Source: Kordiimonadales bacterium
Lineage (GTDB): Bacteria; Pseudomonadota; Alphaproteobacteria; Sphingomonadales; Kordiimonadaceae
Direction of reading: 5' to 3'
Assembly: GCA_015485385.1 (NCBI GenBank)
Contig: WFTS01000103.1
Location: 1 to 41,077, forward strand
Length of the DNA stretch: 41,077 bases
In this document: positions 16,992-25,702 of the stretch, one piece after another
Numbering within the stretch: the stretch's first letter is position 1
Layout: each line of letters begins with the position of its first letter
Translations under genes and position numbers: made by a program
The notes under the pieces: model-generated
The model's database searches: none
Seen by the model: the letters and a program-made list of their open reading frames with translations, nothing else
Told to the model about the DNA's origin: nothing

Positions 16992-18221
16992 TTAAAATTT
17001 AGCGGCTAACGTAAACCAAATTTTATCCGTATCGGTAGCGAAACTATCTGCGTTATAAAATGCAGCCTTAACCGATGCTGTTACATTTTTAGCGACCTTC
17101 TTAGAGATCAAAAGGTCTAATTCTGATCCATAGCTAACACTGCCTACGTCTGATTTAAAATCATGATATACCGCTTTGAGCAACAAGCCCTTCAATGTCT
17201 CACCGCTTTGCACTTTATAAGACGCTGTTACAAATACATCTCGCAAACCCGCTGCGGGCGTTCCAAGAAACTTATCAGCCCAACCATTGAATTTATGGAG
17301 CGTTGCCAAAGGTGTTTTAAAGCTAACCCCGTTATCTGACCCTAAAAGCTCATAATCAATACCAAGGCTAAAGCCATTGCTTGATGTATTTACCCCCGCA
17401 TGCCAATAGTCGGCGCTAAAATCGGCAGGATTATCTTTGTAATCAGATTGTGTGGCATATTCGAATTCATAGCCGAATTTCACACTTTTAGTTGCCGCCT
17501 GTTTGCCCGCAAAACGAATTCCAACAGTGCTGCTTGAAAGGCCAAAAACTGGCGCATCATTGAGATCAATCAAATATGCATAGCCAGTTAGTTTACCAAA
17601 CCCCAGCCCACTATAGCTAACATTGATAATCTGCGTATTTGTATCCAGATCCCCCAAGGGATGGCTGCCACCGAAAATGCGGTTCACATTCCACACATAT
17701 CCATAAATGGCCGTAAGGTCTTTTGTGGGTTTAAAAATGGCAGTCGCCGCATCATACGTCTGGTCATTTTGACGGAACCCTACGGTACCGATAAATCGTT
17801 CGGTATCTAGGTTTAAACCTTGGCGGCCCACGCGCACAGTGGTCTTATCGTTCGCATATTGCAAATAAGCTTGATTTAACTCAGTGATGTCAGGGTCAGC
17901 AACCACCGGGCGGGTGCTATTGCCGTTCAGTGTATTGTTATAAGTTTCTTTACCGAGAACACTTGTATTTGTACCCTCTATATAGGCGCTAAAGCCATTC
18001 AAGCTTCCTGTCCTGAACCATAATTTGCTTAGCAAGGTAGAGGCCGTCGCGTTTTTGGCAAAACCGTCTTGGTCAACCAATTCTAGGCGGTAGCGTAAAT
18101 CTAGGCCAACATCACCTTTTTCAAACAGTTCAGAGAAGTTCGCCGCGTCTTTGGCTTGAACACCGCTTGATACCATCAAAGCAGCAATACTGACTGCGCA
18201 CTTTAGGGGGGCTTTCATCAT
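16992..18221 (-). CDS. Outer-membrane porin (alginate-export/porin-like beta barrel)
   Basis: A 409-residue outer-membrane protein. The signal peptide MMKAPLKCAVSIAALMVSSGVQA is clear. The mature part alternates polar and hydrophobic residues in strand-length runs, and the C-terminus ends WFTLAAKF with the terminal Phe that barrel insertion needs. DVGLDLRYRLELVDQDGF and the RVGRQGLNLDTERFIGTVGFRQNDQTYDA region resemble the alginate-export-type porin group. The substrate is unknown. A good but slightly imperfect Fnr-type site is centred 66 bp upstream (18281-18294), and the gene lies next to the nar operon, so a channel for nitrate/nitrite or another anaerobic substrate is plausible. This is inference. 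It is a single gene on the minus strand. Confidence 0.85.
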   Translation of the reverse strand: MMKAPLKCAVSIAALMVSSGVQAKDAANFSELFEKGDVGLDLRYRLELVDQDGFAKNATASTLLSKLWFRTGSLNGFSAYIEGTNTSVLGKETYNNTLNGNSTRPVVADPDITELNQAYLQYANDKTTVRVGRQGLNLDTERFIGTVGFRQNDQTYDAATAIFKPTKDLTAIYGYVWNVNRIFGGSHPLGDLDTNTQIINVSYSGLGFGKLTGYAYLIDLNDAPVFGLSSSTVGIRFAGKQAATKSVKFGYEFEYATQSDYKDNPADFSADYWHAGVNTSSNGFSLGIDYELLGSDNGVSFKTPLATLHKFNGWADKFLGTPAAGLRDVFVTASYKVQSGETLKGLLLKAVYHDFKSDVGSVSYGSELDLLISKKVAKNVTASVKAAFYNADSFATDTDKIWFTLAAKF

Positions 18222-18280
18222 TTTCTGACTCCTATAAGCCTTTTTCTAAGCCTAATTTATAGGAAGCAGAGTTATGTCAC

Positions 18281-18294
18281 ATGATCCAGATCAA
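18281..18294. promoter_or_regulatory. Fnr/Dnr-type site upstream of the porin gene
   Basis: Read on the minus strand this is TTGAT-CTGG-ATCAT, 13 of 14 bases of the palindromic consensus (last base T instead of A). It is centred 66 bp from the porin start codon, the same distance as at usp, hemN and the focA-like gene. Confidence 0.8.
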
Positions 18295-18343
18295 GTATTT
18301 GTTATATTTAAATAAAACTTGTTTTTAGACTGCATATTTAAAC

Positions 18344-18388
18344 GAAAAAAATGGCACCCCCTTCTTATAGCACAAGAAAGGAGCACCA
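18344..18388 (-). terminator. Rho-independent terminator of the nar operon
   Basis: On the minus strand, arms GGTGCTCCTTTCTT and AAGAAGGGGGTGCC pair over 14 positions, with several G-U pairs, around a seven-base loop. A run of seven or eight T follows. It lies about 60 bp after the last gene of the nar operon (ends at 18449) and before the porin promoter. Confidence 0.85.
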
Positions 18389-18448
18389 AAATTTATTCTG
18401 CTTCGCTAGAGCCTTGCCATGCGCTTAAGGCAAGCACATCAAGTCTTA

Positions 18449-18901
18449 TTAAAGCGAAGCGGCCAAGTCAAAACCAGCTATTCTGGCTTTCATAGATAAA
18501 TCCAGAATGTAAGACTGAATACCATGCCTCATAGACTGCGTGTGCAGATAATTCTCGATACGGCCTTTAACTGTATCAAAAGGCTGTGGAATATCTGATG
18601 TTTCACTGACGGTAAACCGGTGAATGTTTTGATCATAATACCGGCGGCAGGCATCTTCGGTAGCTGTGGGGGCTGCCACCTTTTGTTCCATCAACGCCAA
18701 TATTGCCACCTCGATGGCTGCATCGTCTGCATTGTCATCAAGCAAGTCCAGTTCAACGGCCTCTTGCCGCAAAAGCTCTCGAATTAACAAGGCTTTTGCT
18801 GCTTCATCCCGCGCCTCTTCCCTAGAAGGAGCCGCATGATGCTGCATTTCACTAAAGACAGCATCATCTGTAATTTCTACTTTATTGACATAAAGTGGCA
18901 C
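18449..18901 (-). CDS. NifM/PpiC-like chaperone lacking the parvulin domain
   Basis: A 150-residue protein at the end of narK1K2GHJI, where other nar operons (for example in Pseudomonas aeruginosa) carry a PpiC-type peptidyl-prolyl isomerase of about 250-280 residues. The N-terminal helical part (VNKVEITDDAVFSEMQ, AAKALLIRELLRQEA, EEDACRRYY-type segment ATEDACRRYYDQNIHRF) matches the chaperone region of that family. The C-terminal helix PFDTVKGRIENYLHTQS and ARIAGFDL also match. Between them, where about 100 residues of parvulin fold should be, only SETSDIPQ is found. Isomerase activity is therefore not expected. A helper role in folding or maturation of nitrate reductase remains possible. 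It starts three bases after the narI stop codon. The assignment rests on my memory of the family and needs an alignment. Confidence 0.75.
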   Translation of the reverse strand: MPLYVNKVEITDDAVFSEMQHHAAPSREEARDEAAKALLIRELLRQEAVELDLLDDNADDAAIEVAILALMEQKVAAPTATEDACRRYYDQNIHRFTVSETSDIPQPFDTVKGRIENYLHTQSMRHGIQSYILDLSMKARIAGFDLAASL

Positions 18902-18904
18902 AGT

Positions 18905-19588
18905 TTACCCCCTTTTCCGAACGACCTGATATCCAGACCGGAAGATATATTTGATCGGTGCAGATAGCATATGTACCAACCGAGTAAAGGGGAACAGGAC
19001 AAAAATTGTCAGGCCCAAAACGATATGTGCCTTAAAAATCAGCGGTTCGTGAAGCACAAAATCAGCGGCGCCGCCTCGGAAAGTCACAATATGTTGCGCC
19101 CAATTCGCAAGCGCTATCATACTGCTACCATCAAGGTGCTGTGCCGAAGCCGGGATAGTTGCCAACCCTAAAATCAACTGCACATAAAGAACCAACAAAA
19201 TCATAATGTCCGCAGGGTTACTTGTGGCGCGAATACGCGGATCACTTAGTCGGCGCACCAGCAAAACTGTCAGGCCCACGAAACAAAGCGTGCCGAATAT
19301 TCCGCCGGCAATCATCGCCATCAATTGTTTTGCGCCAGCTGTCATCACAAGATGATAAACCGGTTCAGGTGTTAACAAGCCAATCAAATGCCCGAAAAAC
19401 AGTAAGATAATACCAACGTGGAACAAATTGCTGCCAATCCGCATCCCGCGTGAGCGCAATAACTGACTAGAACCAGCCTTCCAGCTGTAGGGGTCTTGAT
19501 CGTAACGCATGATCGTCCCCATCACCATAATGGCAATAGCCAAGTACGGATAAATACCAAAGAAGAAATCATTTAAATAAGTGTCCAT
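18905..19588 (-). CDS. narI: Respiratory nitrate reductase gamma subunit (cytochrome b)
   Basis: A 227-residue inner-membrane di-haem b subunit that takes electrons from quinol and passes them to NarH. Five hydrophobic helices are visible. Histidines in the expected helices (LFHVGIILLFFGHLIGLL, DFVLHEPLIFKAHIVLGL) are the likely haem ligands. The N-terminal DFFFGIYPYLAI and the segment RYDQDPYSWKAGSSQLL are characteristic. It starts nine bases after the narJ stop, in the standard GHJI order. Length matches E. coli NarI (225). No defects are seen. Confidence 0.96.
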   Translation of the reverse strand: MDTYLNDFFFGIYPYLAIAIMVMGTIMRYDQDPYSWKAGSSQLLRSRGMRIGSNLFHVGIILLFFGHLIGLLTPEPVYHLVMTAGAKQLMAMIAGGIFGTLCFVGLTVLLVRRLSDPRIRATSNPADIMILLVLYVQLILGLATIPASAQHLDGSSMIALANWAQHIVTFRGGAADFVLHEPLIFKAHIVLGLTIFVLFPFTRLVHMLSAPIKYIFRSGYQVVRKRG

Positions 19589-19597
19589 CTTGCCCTC

Positions 19598-20299
19598 CTA
19601 GTGGCTGGCAGCAGGCGCATCGCCTGCCTTAGGTGAATTAATCGGGTGGCGGGTTGCTGACGGACATATATTGCAATCCGCTTGGCCGGTACCATCAAAG
19701 GCCGGTGCATCTTCCCAATCTTTATCAAGCGCCTCATTGCTGGTATCTTCTGCTTCGGCTTCAGATACAGCTTGTTCTATAAACTTTTCATCCACCTTCA
19801 CTGTGGTCAGAGCTTCTAAAGCTCTGAATATCTGATGATACCCTTGCTTCTTCGCTTTCAATTTTGCGCCAACGCCAGCGATAATATGAATGGTTTCACC
19901 CAAAAGCTCCTGAGCCTCTGAAAAATCTATCTGAGACAAAAATTCCAAGAACAGCGGCAGATAATCCGGCAATTCATTCGCGGAAAGAGTAATACCGTGA
20001 CTGATATAATGGTCAGATAGATCTACCATTGCTTGGCCACGATCACGGCTTTCCCCGTGAATATGCTCGAACAAATAAAGTGAATGTGCGCGCCCTCTAT
20101 CAAAGAGCGCGACATAATCTTCCTGCACACGCATCAAATTACGACGCGCCAAATCATCCATGAATTGGAACAGTGGCCGCTGAAGTTTGGCTGGCACTGC
20201 AGCTTCCATTTCTATGGCAGCCTTCAGTTCGCCCATATGCTGTTGTAATTCCTTCGTCGGATACGCAAGCAACAATCCTAATATTTTAAAGCTATTCAT
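19598..20299 (-). CDS. narJ: Nitrate reductase assembly chaperone (delta subunit)
   Basis: A 233-residue TorD/DmsD-type helical chaperone. It binds the NarG N-terminus and oversees insertion of the molybdenum cofactor before NarGH docks on NarI. Family segments seen: LLAYPTKELQQH near the start, YVALFDRGRAHSLYLFEHIHGESRDRGQAM, and DHYISHGITLSANELPDYLPLFLEFLSQ. The C-terminal tail after residue 180 is acidic and low in complexity. Its start ATG overlaps the narH stop by one base, so translation is probably coupled. It is cytoplasmic and not part of the final complex. Confidence 0.95.
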   Translation of the reverse strand: MNSFKILGLLLAYPTKELQQHMGELKAAIEMEAAVPAKLQRPLFQFMDDLARRNLMRVQEDYVALFDRGRAHSLYLFEHIHGESRDRGQAMVDLSDHYISHGITLSANELPDYLPLFLEFLSQIDFSEAQELLGETIHIIAGVGAKLKAKKQGYHQIFRALEALTTVKVDEKFIEQAVSEAEAEDTSNEALDKDWEDAPAFDGTGQADCNICPSATRHPINSPKAGDAPAASH

Positions 20300-21864
20300 T
20301 AGCCTTTCCTCACTTTTCCGCTCATGGTGTTGCTATGTGTCGCACCGCCGAACAAACTGCCAGATTTTCCGCCTGACCGTGCACTACCACCGCTGCAACC
20401 ATTGCCAAAGCTGAAGCCGCACGCTGCTTTGCTCTCGAATGCAATTTCATTATCAAACGGAGTTTTGCCAGCATATTCCCTGTGGTTGGTAGGAATGACA
20501 AACCGGTCATCATAATCCGCCAGCGCCATGATTTTATACATATCATCAGCAGTTGCTGCATCCAGACCAACTTGGTCTAAGACAGACGCGTCTGCTCCGC
20601 CGGTGATATGCTTTCCGCGCATGTAACTACGCATTGCCAGCATACGCTCAAGCGCATGCTCAACGGGTGCTTCCTTGCCCCCTGTTAGCATGTTGGCCAG
20701 ATATTTCACTGGAATGCGCAGGTCTTTCACATTTGGGATAACACCATCACTGGAAATGGCACCTTTCTCATGTGCGCTTTGGATCGGTGACAATGGCGGA
20801 ATATACCAAACCATTGGCAAAGTCCGGTATTCAGGATGCAGAGGAAAGGCCACTTTCCAATCCATCGCCATTTTGTAAACAGGTGATGCTTTTGCGGCCT
20901 CCAACCAACTATGCGGCACACCATCTTTCTTGGCCTGTGCGATTACATCCGGATCATGTGGATCAAGAAAAATTTCACACTGTTTTTCATACAGATCTTC
21001 CACATCTTCGGTAGACGCAATCTCTTCAATTCGGTCTGCATCATAAAGCATGACACCCAAATAACGGATGCGGCCTACGCATGTTTCAGAACAAACTGTA
21101 GGTTCACCATTTTCGATGCGTGGGAAACAGAATGTACATTTCTCAGATTTACCTGATTGCCAATTAAAATAAATTTTCTTGTATGGGCAACCAGAGACAC
21201 ACATACGCCAACCACGGCATTTATCTTGATCAATCAAGACAATACCATCTTCTTCACGCTTATAGATCGCGCCAGAAGGACATGCTGCAGCGCAGGTTGG
21301 GTTCAAGCAGTGTTCGCAAAGGCGCGGCAAATACATCATGAATGTATTTTCAAATTCACCGTACATTTCTTTCTGAACATCTTTGAAATTATAATCCTCT
21401 GAGCGTTTTTCAAACTCACCACCGAGGATTTCTTCCCAGTTTGGTCCCCAAACTGGTTTCTCCATTTTCTCTCCGGTAATCACCGAATGCGCACGCGCGG
21501 TCGGCGGAGTGTTTACCTCTGGGCTATTTTGCAAATGCCCATAGTCGAAAGTGAATGGTTCATAATAATCGTCAATCTCTGGCAAATCCGGGTTCGCGAA
21601 AATCTTAGAGAGCAAACGGAACTTTCCACCCATCTTTGGTTGAATTTTCCCGTTCGATTTACGTTCCCAGCCACCGTTCCACTGGTCTTGGTTTTCCCAA
21701 TTCTTTGGGTAGCCAATACCTGGTTTGGTTTCCACATTATTAAACCAACTATATTCAACACCTTCGCGGCTGGTCCAAACATTCTTACATGTTACAGAGC
21801 AGGTATGGCAGCCGATGCATTTGTCCAAGTTTAGGACCATGCCTATTTGTGCACGTATTTTCAT
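20299..21864 (-). CDS. narH: Respiratory nitrate reductase beta subunit (Fe-S)
   Basis: A 521-residue electron-transfer subunit with four Fe-S clusters, linking NarI haems to NarG. The cysteine groups are clear: CIGCHTCSVTCKN near the N-terminus, CEHCLNPTCAAACPSGA, CRGWRMCVSGCPYKK (the Trp in place of Cys marks the [3Fe-4S] site), and CTFCFPRIENGEPTVCSETC. The start is set at ATG 21864, where GGAGAG stands before it and the protein begins MKIRAQIGMVLNL like other NarH. An in-frame extension to 21963 would run back into narG and is rejected. The C-terminal 45 residues are Gly/Ser-rich. It follows narG by ten bases and overlaps narJ by one. Confidence 0.97.
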   Translation of the reverse strand: MKIRAQIGMVLNLDKCIGCHTCSVTCKNVWTSREGVEYSWFNNVETKPGIGYPKNWENQDQWNGGWERKSNGKIQPKMGGKFRLLSKIFANPDLPEIDDYYEPFTFDYGHLQNSPEVNTPPTARAHSVITGEKMEKPVWGPNWEEILGGEFEKRSEDYNFKDVQKEMYGEFENTFMMYLPRLCEHCLNPTCAAACPSGAIYKREEDGIVLIDQDKCRGWRMCVSGCPYKKIYFNWQSGKSEKCTFCFPRIENGEPTVCSETCVGRIRYLGVMLYDADRIEEIASTEDVEDLYEKQCEIFLDPHDPDVIAQAKKDGVPHSWLEAAKASPVYKMAMDWKVAFPLHPEYRTLPMVWYIPPLSPIQSAHEKGAISSDGVIPNVKDLRIPVKYLANMLTGGKEAPVEHALERMLAMRSYMRGKHITGGADASVLDQVGLDAATADDMYKIMALADYDDRFVIPTNHREYAGKTPFDNEIAFESKAACGFSFGNGCSGGSARSGGKSGSLFGGATHSNTMSGKVRKG

Positions 21865-21874
21865 GGTCGCTCTC

Positions 21875-24800
21875 CTATTCTGCTGCCTGTGGGGCAATGT
21901 TTTTGTCCGCGAGCTCTTCGCCCCATTCAACATCACTTGCTTTTCTAACCACAACACACTCATCGCGGTTGGAACCTACTGTTCCGTAATAATTGAAACC
22001 ATATGAAAGCTGAGCATAGCCACCAATCATATGAGTGGGCTTCACCACGGCGCGAGTAACACTGTTATGAATACCGCCACGACCACCGGTCGTTTCAGCT
22101 TTCGGTGTATTGATGGTTTTTTCCTGCGCGTGATACATCATGGTCATACCTTCCGGTACGCGCTGTGACACCACCGCCCGTGCCATGATGGCGCCGTTGG
22201 TATTATACAGCTCAATCCAATCGTTATCTTCAACATCCATCTTCTTAGCGTCCACTTCAGAGAGCCAAACAACAGGTCCCCCACGGTTAAGTGTCAACAT
22301 CAGCAAGTTATCGCTATAAGTTGAGTGGATGCCCCACTTTTGGTGGGGTGTAATCCAGTTCAACACGACTTGCTTGCGCCCCTTACCGTGTTTATCAATC
22401 ACCGGTGCGATGGTTTTGGTGTTCACTGGAGGTTTATAGACACAGAACCCCTCCCCAAAATCTCGCATCCATTCATGATCTTGATAAAATTGCTGACGGC
22501 CAGTTAGCGTGCGCCAAGGTATCAATTCGTGCACATTGGTGTAACACGCATTATAGCTTACATGCTCATCCTCAAGTCCAGACCACGTTGGCGAAGAAAT
22601 GATCTTTCTAGGTTGTTGCTTGATATCGTGAAAACGGATTTTTTCATCATGTTTTGGGGTCGCTAGGTGCTTATGCTCACGGCCTGTAACATTCTCTAAC
22701 GCACCCCAAGCTTTCACAGCAACATTCCCGTTTGTTTCAGGAGCAAGTGACAAGATAACTTCTGCCGCATCCACGTCTGTAACAATATTTGGCATGCCTT
22801 GGTTGGCGCCTTCTTCAGCATGAACACCGTTGAGCTTACCCAGCAATTCAAGCTCATCATCCGTGTTCCAGCCAATTCCCTTGCCGCCATTACCAAGCTT
22901 GCCCAATAGCGGGCCTAAGGCTGTAAAGCGCTTGTAGGTATTGGGGTAGTCGCGTTCAACCTCGATTAAAGCTGGCATTGTTTTGCCCGGAATCGGATCA
23001 CATTCGCCTTTTTTCCAGTCAGTAACACCAAGCGGCTGGGCCATTTCCCCGGGTGTATCATGCAGAATAGGGAGGCTGACCACATCGGTTTCAACACCCA
23101 AGTGTCCAACACAAACCTCTGAGAATTTCTCGGCAATTCCTTTATAAATATCCCAGTCACTGCGGCTTTCCCATGCAGGATCAACGGCGCGCGTTAAGGG
23201 ATGAATAAAGGGGTGCATGTCCGAAGTATTCAGGTCATTTTTCTCATACCATGTGGCCGAAGGTAAAACGATGTCTGAATAGAGGCAGGTGGTAGACATG
23301 CGGAAATCAAGCGTAACGACCAGATCAAGTTTACCTTCAGGTGCTTCATCGTGCCATTTGACTTCGCTTGGTTTCTGACCGCCAATTTCGCCTAAGTCTT
23401 TACCTAGCAGGCCGTTCTGTGTGCCCAGCAAATGCTTGAGCATATATTCGTGGCCCTTGCCGGATGATCCGAGAATATTAGAGCGCCAAATGAACATATT
23501 GCGTGGGAAATTCTTAGGATTGTCCGGGTCTTCACACGCAAAGCCTAGGTTGCCTGATTTCAGTTCACCGACGATATGCTCAGAAGATGATTTCCCCGCC
23601 GCCTTTGCATCTCGCGCAACCTTTAGTGGGTTTTCGCTGAGTTGTGGTGCAGACGGCAACCAGCCCATACGTTCAGAGCGCACATTACAGTCGATCAGTG
23701 AATAATTTTCCCATTTACCCTTATCCGCAAGTGGTGACAGTATTTCATCAACTTCCAACTTCTCATAGCGCCACTGGTTTGAGTGGTTATAGAAAAAGCT
23801 AGTTGAATTCATATGCCGGGGCGGACGGTTCCAATCCAGTCCAAACGCCAGAGGCTGCCAGCCCGTTTGGGGACGCAGTTTTTCTTGCCCCACATAGTGC
23901 GCCCAGCCACCGCCAGATTTTCCGACACAGCCGCACATGATCAACAAGTTCATAATGCCACGATAAATCATGTCCATATGATACCAGTGGTTCACAGCAG
24001 CGCCCAAAATCACCATGGATTTACCGCGTGTCTGATCGGCATTTGTTGCAAATTCACGCGCAACCTGAATCACTTTAGCGCGGTCAACACCCGTGATTTT
24101 CTCCTGCCATGCCGGCGTGTAAGGGACATCATCATCATATGATGTCGCTACGTTTCCACCGCCGAGGCCGCGGTCAACACCATAATTGGCGACCATAAGA
24201 TCGAAAACAGTTGCTACTTTCACTGTCCCGTCTTTGGTTTCAACATTTTTAAGCGGTACATTTCTCTCAAGCACGCTCTCGTGCTCTGTATGCTGGAAAA
24301 TGCCTTCGTCATGTTCAAGGTTCCCAAAATAAGGGAAAGCAACCGCAGCCACTTCATTTTCAGTCTCTACGAGAGAAACTTTTGGCCAAATATTGCTGTC
24401 ATCAGAAACATTCTTAAGTTCTAGATTCCACTTTTTGCTTTTATCCCAGCGTGAACCTATCGTGCCGTTGGGTACGCAGATATTGCCACTGTTACCGTCA
24501 AGAATTGCGGCCTTCCATTCAGCATTCTCAGTCTCACCGAGACCATCCTCAAAATCAGAAGCCCTAAGCAAACGTCCCGGGATCAATTTTCCGTCCCGTT
24601 CTTCCATCATCACGAGGAATGGCATGTCGGTATACATGCGGCAATAATCGTCAAAATACTCTGACTTATTTTCCACATGGAATTCTTTTAAGACCACATG
24701 ACCCATTGCCATAGCAAGCGCACTATCAGTTCCTTGACGCGGGTTAAGCCAGATATCGGTCAGCTTCGCCACTTCTGAATAATCAGGCGTCACTGACACT

Positions 24801-25633
24801 GTTTTGGTGCCCTTATAGCGAACTTCAGTGAAGAAATGCGCGTCAGGTGTCCGAGTTTGCGGCACATTCGAACCCCAAGCCATAATGTAACCTGAATTGT
24901 ACCAATCTGCACTCTCTGGCACATCTGTTTGCTCACCCCATGTTTGCGGTGAACTTGGAGGTAAATCACAGTACCAGTCATAGAAAGACATGCACGTCCC
25001 GCCGATCAGAGACAAATAGCGACTACCCGCAGCGTAGGAGACCATAGACATCGCGGGGATCGGAGAGAAACCAATGATACGGTCAGGACCATATTCTTTC
25101 GCGGTATAGACATTGGATGCAGCAATCAGCTCATTGACTTCATCCCAGTCACCGCGAACAAATCCACCAAGGCCGCGTACCCGCTTATATTCACGCGACT
25201 TTTCAGGGTCGGAAACAATGCTTTGCCACGCATCGACCGGATCAGGAAACTCGGCCTTTGCTTTGCGCCACAGCTCCAATAACCGCCCGCGTACCATCGG
25301 ATATTTCAATCTTGCTGCGCTATATAAATACCAGCTATAGCTGGCACCGCGCGCACAACCACGGGGCTCGTGATTTGGCAAATCAGGGCGTGTTTTTGGG
25401 TAATCCGTTTGCTGGGTTTCCCATGTTACAAGCCCATTTTTAACATAAATTTTCCAAGAGCATGAGCCAGTACAGTTTACCCCGTGTGTGGAGCGAACAA
25501 CTTTATCATGCGCCCAACGGCCACGATAAGCTTTTTCCCAGTCACGGCTTTCATCAGTGGTAATGCCGTGACCATCTGAGAAGGTCTCCGGCGTTTTGGT
25601 AAAATAGGTGAGCCTATCTATAAAGTTGCTCAT
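21875..25633 (-). CDS. narG: Respiratory nitrate reductase alpha subunit (molybdoenzyme)
   Basis: A 1252-residue catalytic subunit that reduces nitrate to nitrite at a bis-MGD molybdenum centre on the cytoplasmic side. The N-terminal FS0 cluster ligands are His50, Cys54, Cys58 and Cys93 (HGVNCTGSC and RGCARG), in the same arrangement as E. coli NarG. The segment PQTWGEQTDVPESADWYNSG, which surrounds the Mo-Asp ligand in this family, is intact. The N-terminal STHGVNCTGSCSW lacks the cleavable twin-arginine signal of periplasmic Nap enzymes, as expected. Length fits (E. coli 1247). A 26-base hairpin with a 9-bp stem lies between narK2 and this gene. The start ATG has GGAG upstream (on the minus strand AGGAGATAATC before ATG). 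Confidence 0.98.
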   Translation of the reverse strand: MSNFIDRLTYFTKTPETFSDGHGITTDESRDWEKAYRGRWAHDKVVRSTHGVNCTGSCSWKIYVKNGLVTWETQQTDYPKTRPDLPNHEPRGCARGASYSWYLYSAARLKYPMVRGRLLELWRKAKAEFPDPVDAWQSIVSDPEKSREYKRVRGLGGFVRGDWDEVNELIAASNVYTAKEYGPDRIIGFSPIPAMSMVSYAAGSRYLSLIGGTCMSFYDWYCDLPPSSPQTWGEQTDVPESADWYNSGYIMAWGSNVPQTRTPDAHFFTEVRYKGTKTVSVTPDYSEVAKLTDIWLNPRQGTDSALAMAMGHVVLKEFHVENKSEYFDDYCRMYTDMPFLVMMEERDGKLIPGRLLRASDFEDGLGETENAEWKAAILDGNSGNICVPNGTIGSRWDKSKKWNLELKNVSDDSNIWPKVSLVETENEVAAVAFPYFGNLEHDEGIFQHTEHESVLERNVPLKNVETKDGTVKVATVFDLMVANYGVDRGLGGGNVATSYDDDVPYTPAWQEKITGVDRAKVIQVAREFATNADQTRGKSMVILGAAVNHWYHMDMIYRGIMNLLIMCGCVGKSGGGWAHYVGQEKLRPQTGWQPLAFGLDWNRPPRHMNSTSFFYNHSNQWRYEKLEVDEILSPLADKGKWENYSLIDCNVRSERMGWLPSAPQLSENPLKVARDAKAAGKSSSEHIVGELKSGNLGFACEDPDNPKNFPRNMFIWRSNILGSSGKGHEYMLKHLLGTQNGLLGKDLGEIGGQKPSEVKWHDEAPEGKLDLVVTLDFRMSTTCLYSDIVLPSATWYEKNDLNTSDMHPFIHPLTRAVDPAWESRSDWDIYKGIAEKFSEVCVGHLGVETDVVSLPILHDTPGEMAQPLGVTDWKKGECDPIPGKTMPALIEVERDYPNTYKRFTALGPLLGKLGNGGKGIGWNTDDELELLGKLNGVHAEEGANQGMPNIVTDVDAAEVILSLAPETNGNVAVKAWGALENVTGREHKHLATPKHDEKIRFHDIKQQPRKIISSPTWSGLEDEHVSYNACYTNVHELIPWRTLTGRQQFYQDHEWMRDFGEGFCVYKPPVNTKTIAPVIDKHGKGRKQVVLNWITPHQKWGIHSTYSDNLLMLTLNRGGPVVWLSEVDAKKMDVEDNDWIELYNTNGAIMARAVVSQRVPEGMTMMYHAQEKTINTPKAETTGGRGGIHNSVTRAVVKPTHMIGGYAQLSYGFNYYGTVGSNRDECVVVRKASDVEWGEELADKNIAPQAAE

Positions 25634-25669
25634 GATTATCTCCTAAGGATCCTGATAGTTAATTAGTGG

Positions 25670-25695
25670 GCACCCACGCTATGGAACGTGGGTGC
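25670..25695 (-). other. Strong hairpin between narK2 and narG
   Basis: The arms GCACCCACG and CGTGGGTGC form a perfect 9-bp stem with an 8-base loop. No T-run follows on the minus strand, so it is probably not a full terminator. A similar hairpin separates narK1 from narK2. Such elements often protect or delimit processed transcripts and tune gene ratios in an operon. This role is inferred. Confidence 0.7.
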
Positions 25696-25702
25696 AAAGC
25701 CT

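Noticed and set aside
21865-21963. N-terminal extension of NarH into narG
   Set aside because: The added residues do not resemble NarH, and GGAGAG precedes the start at 21864.
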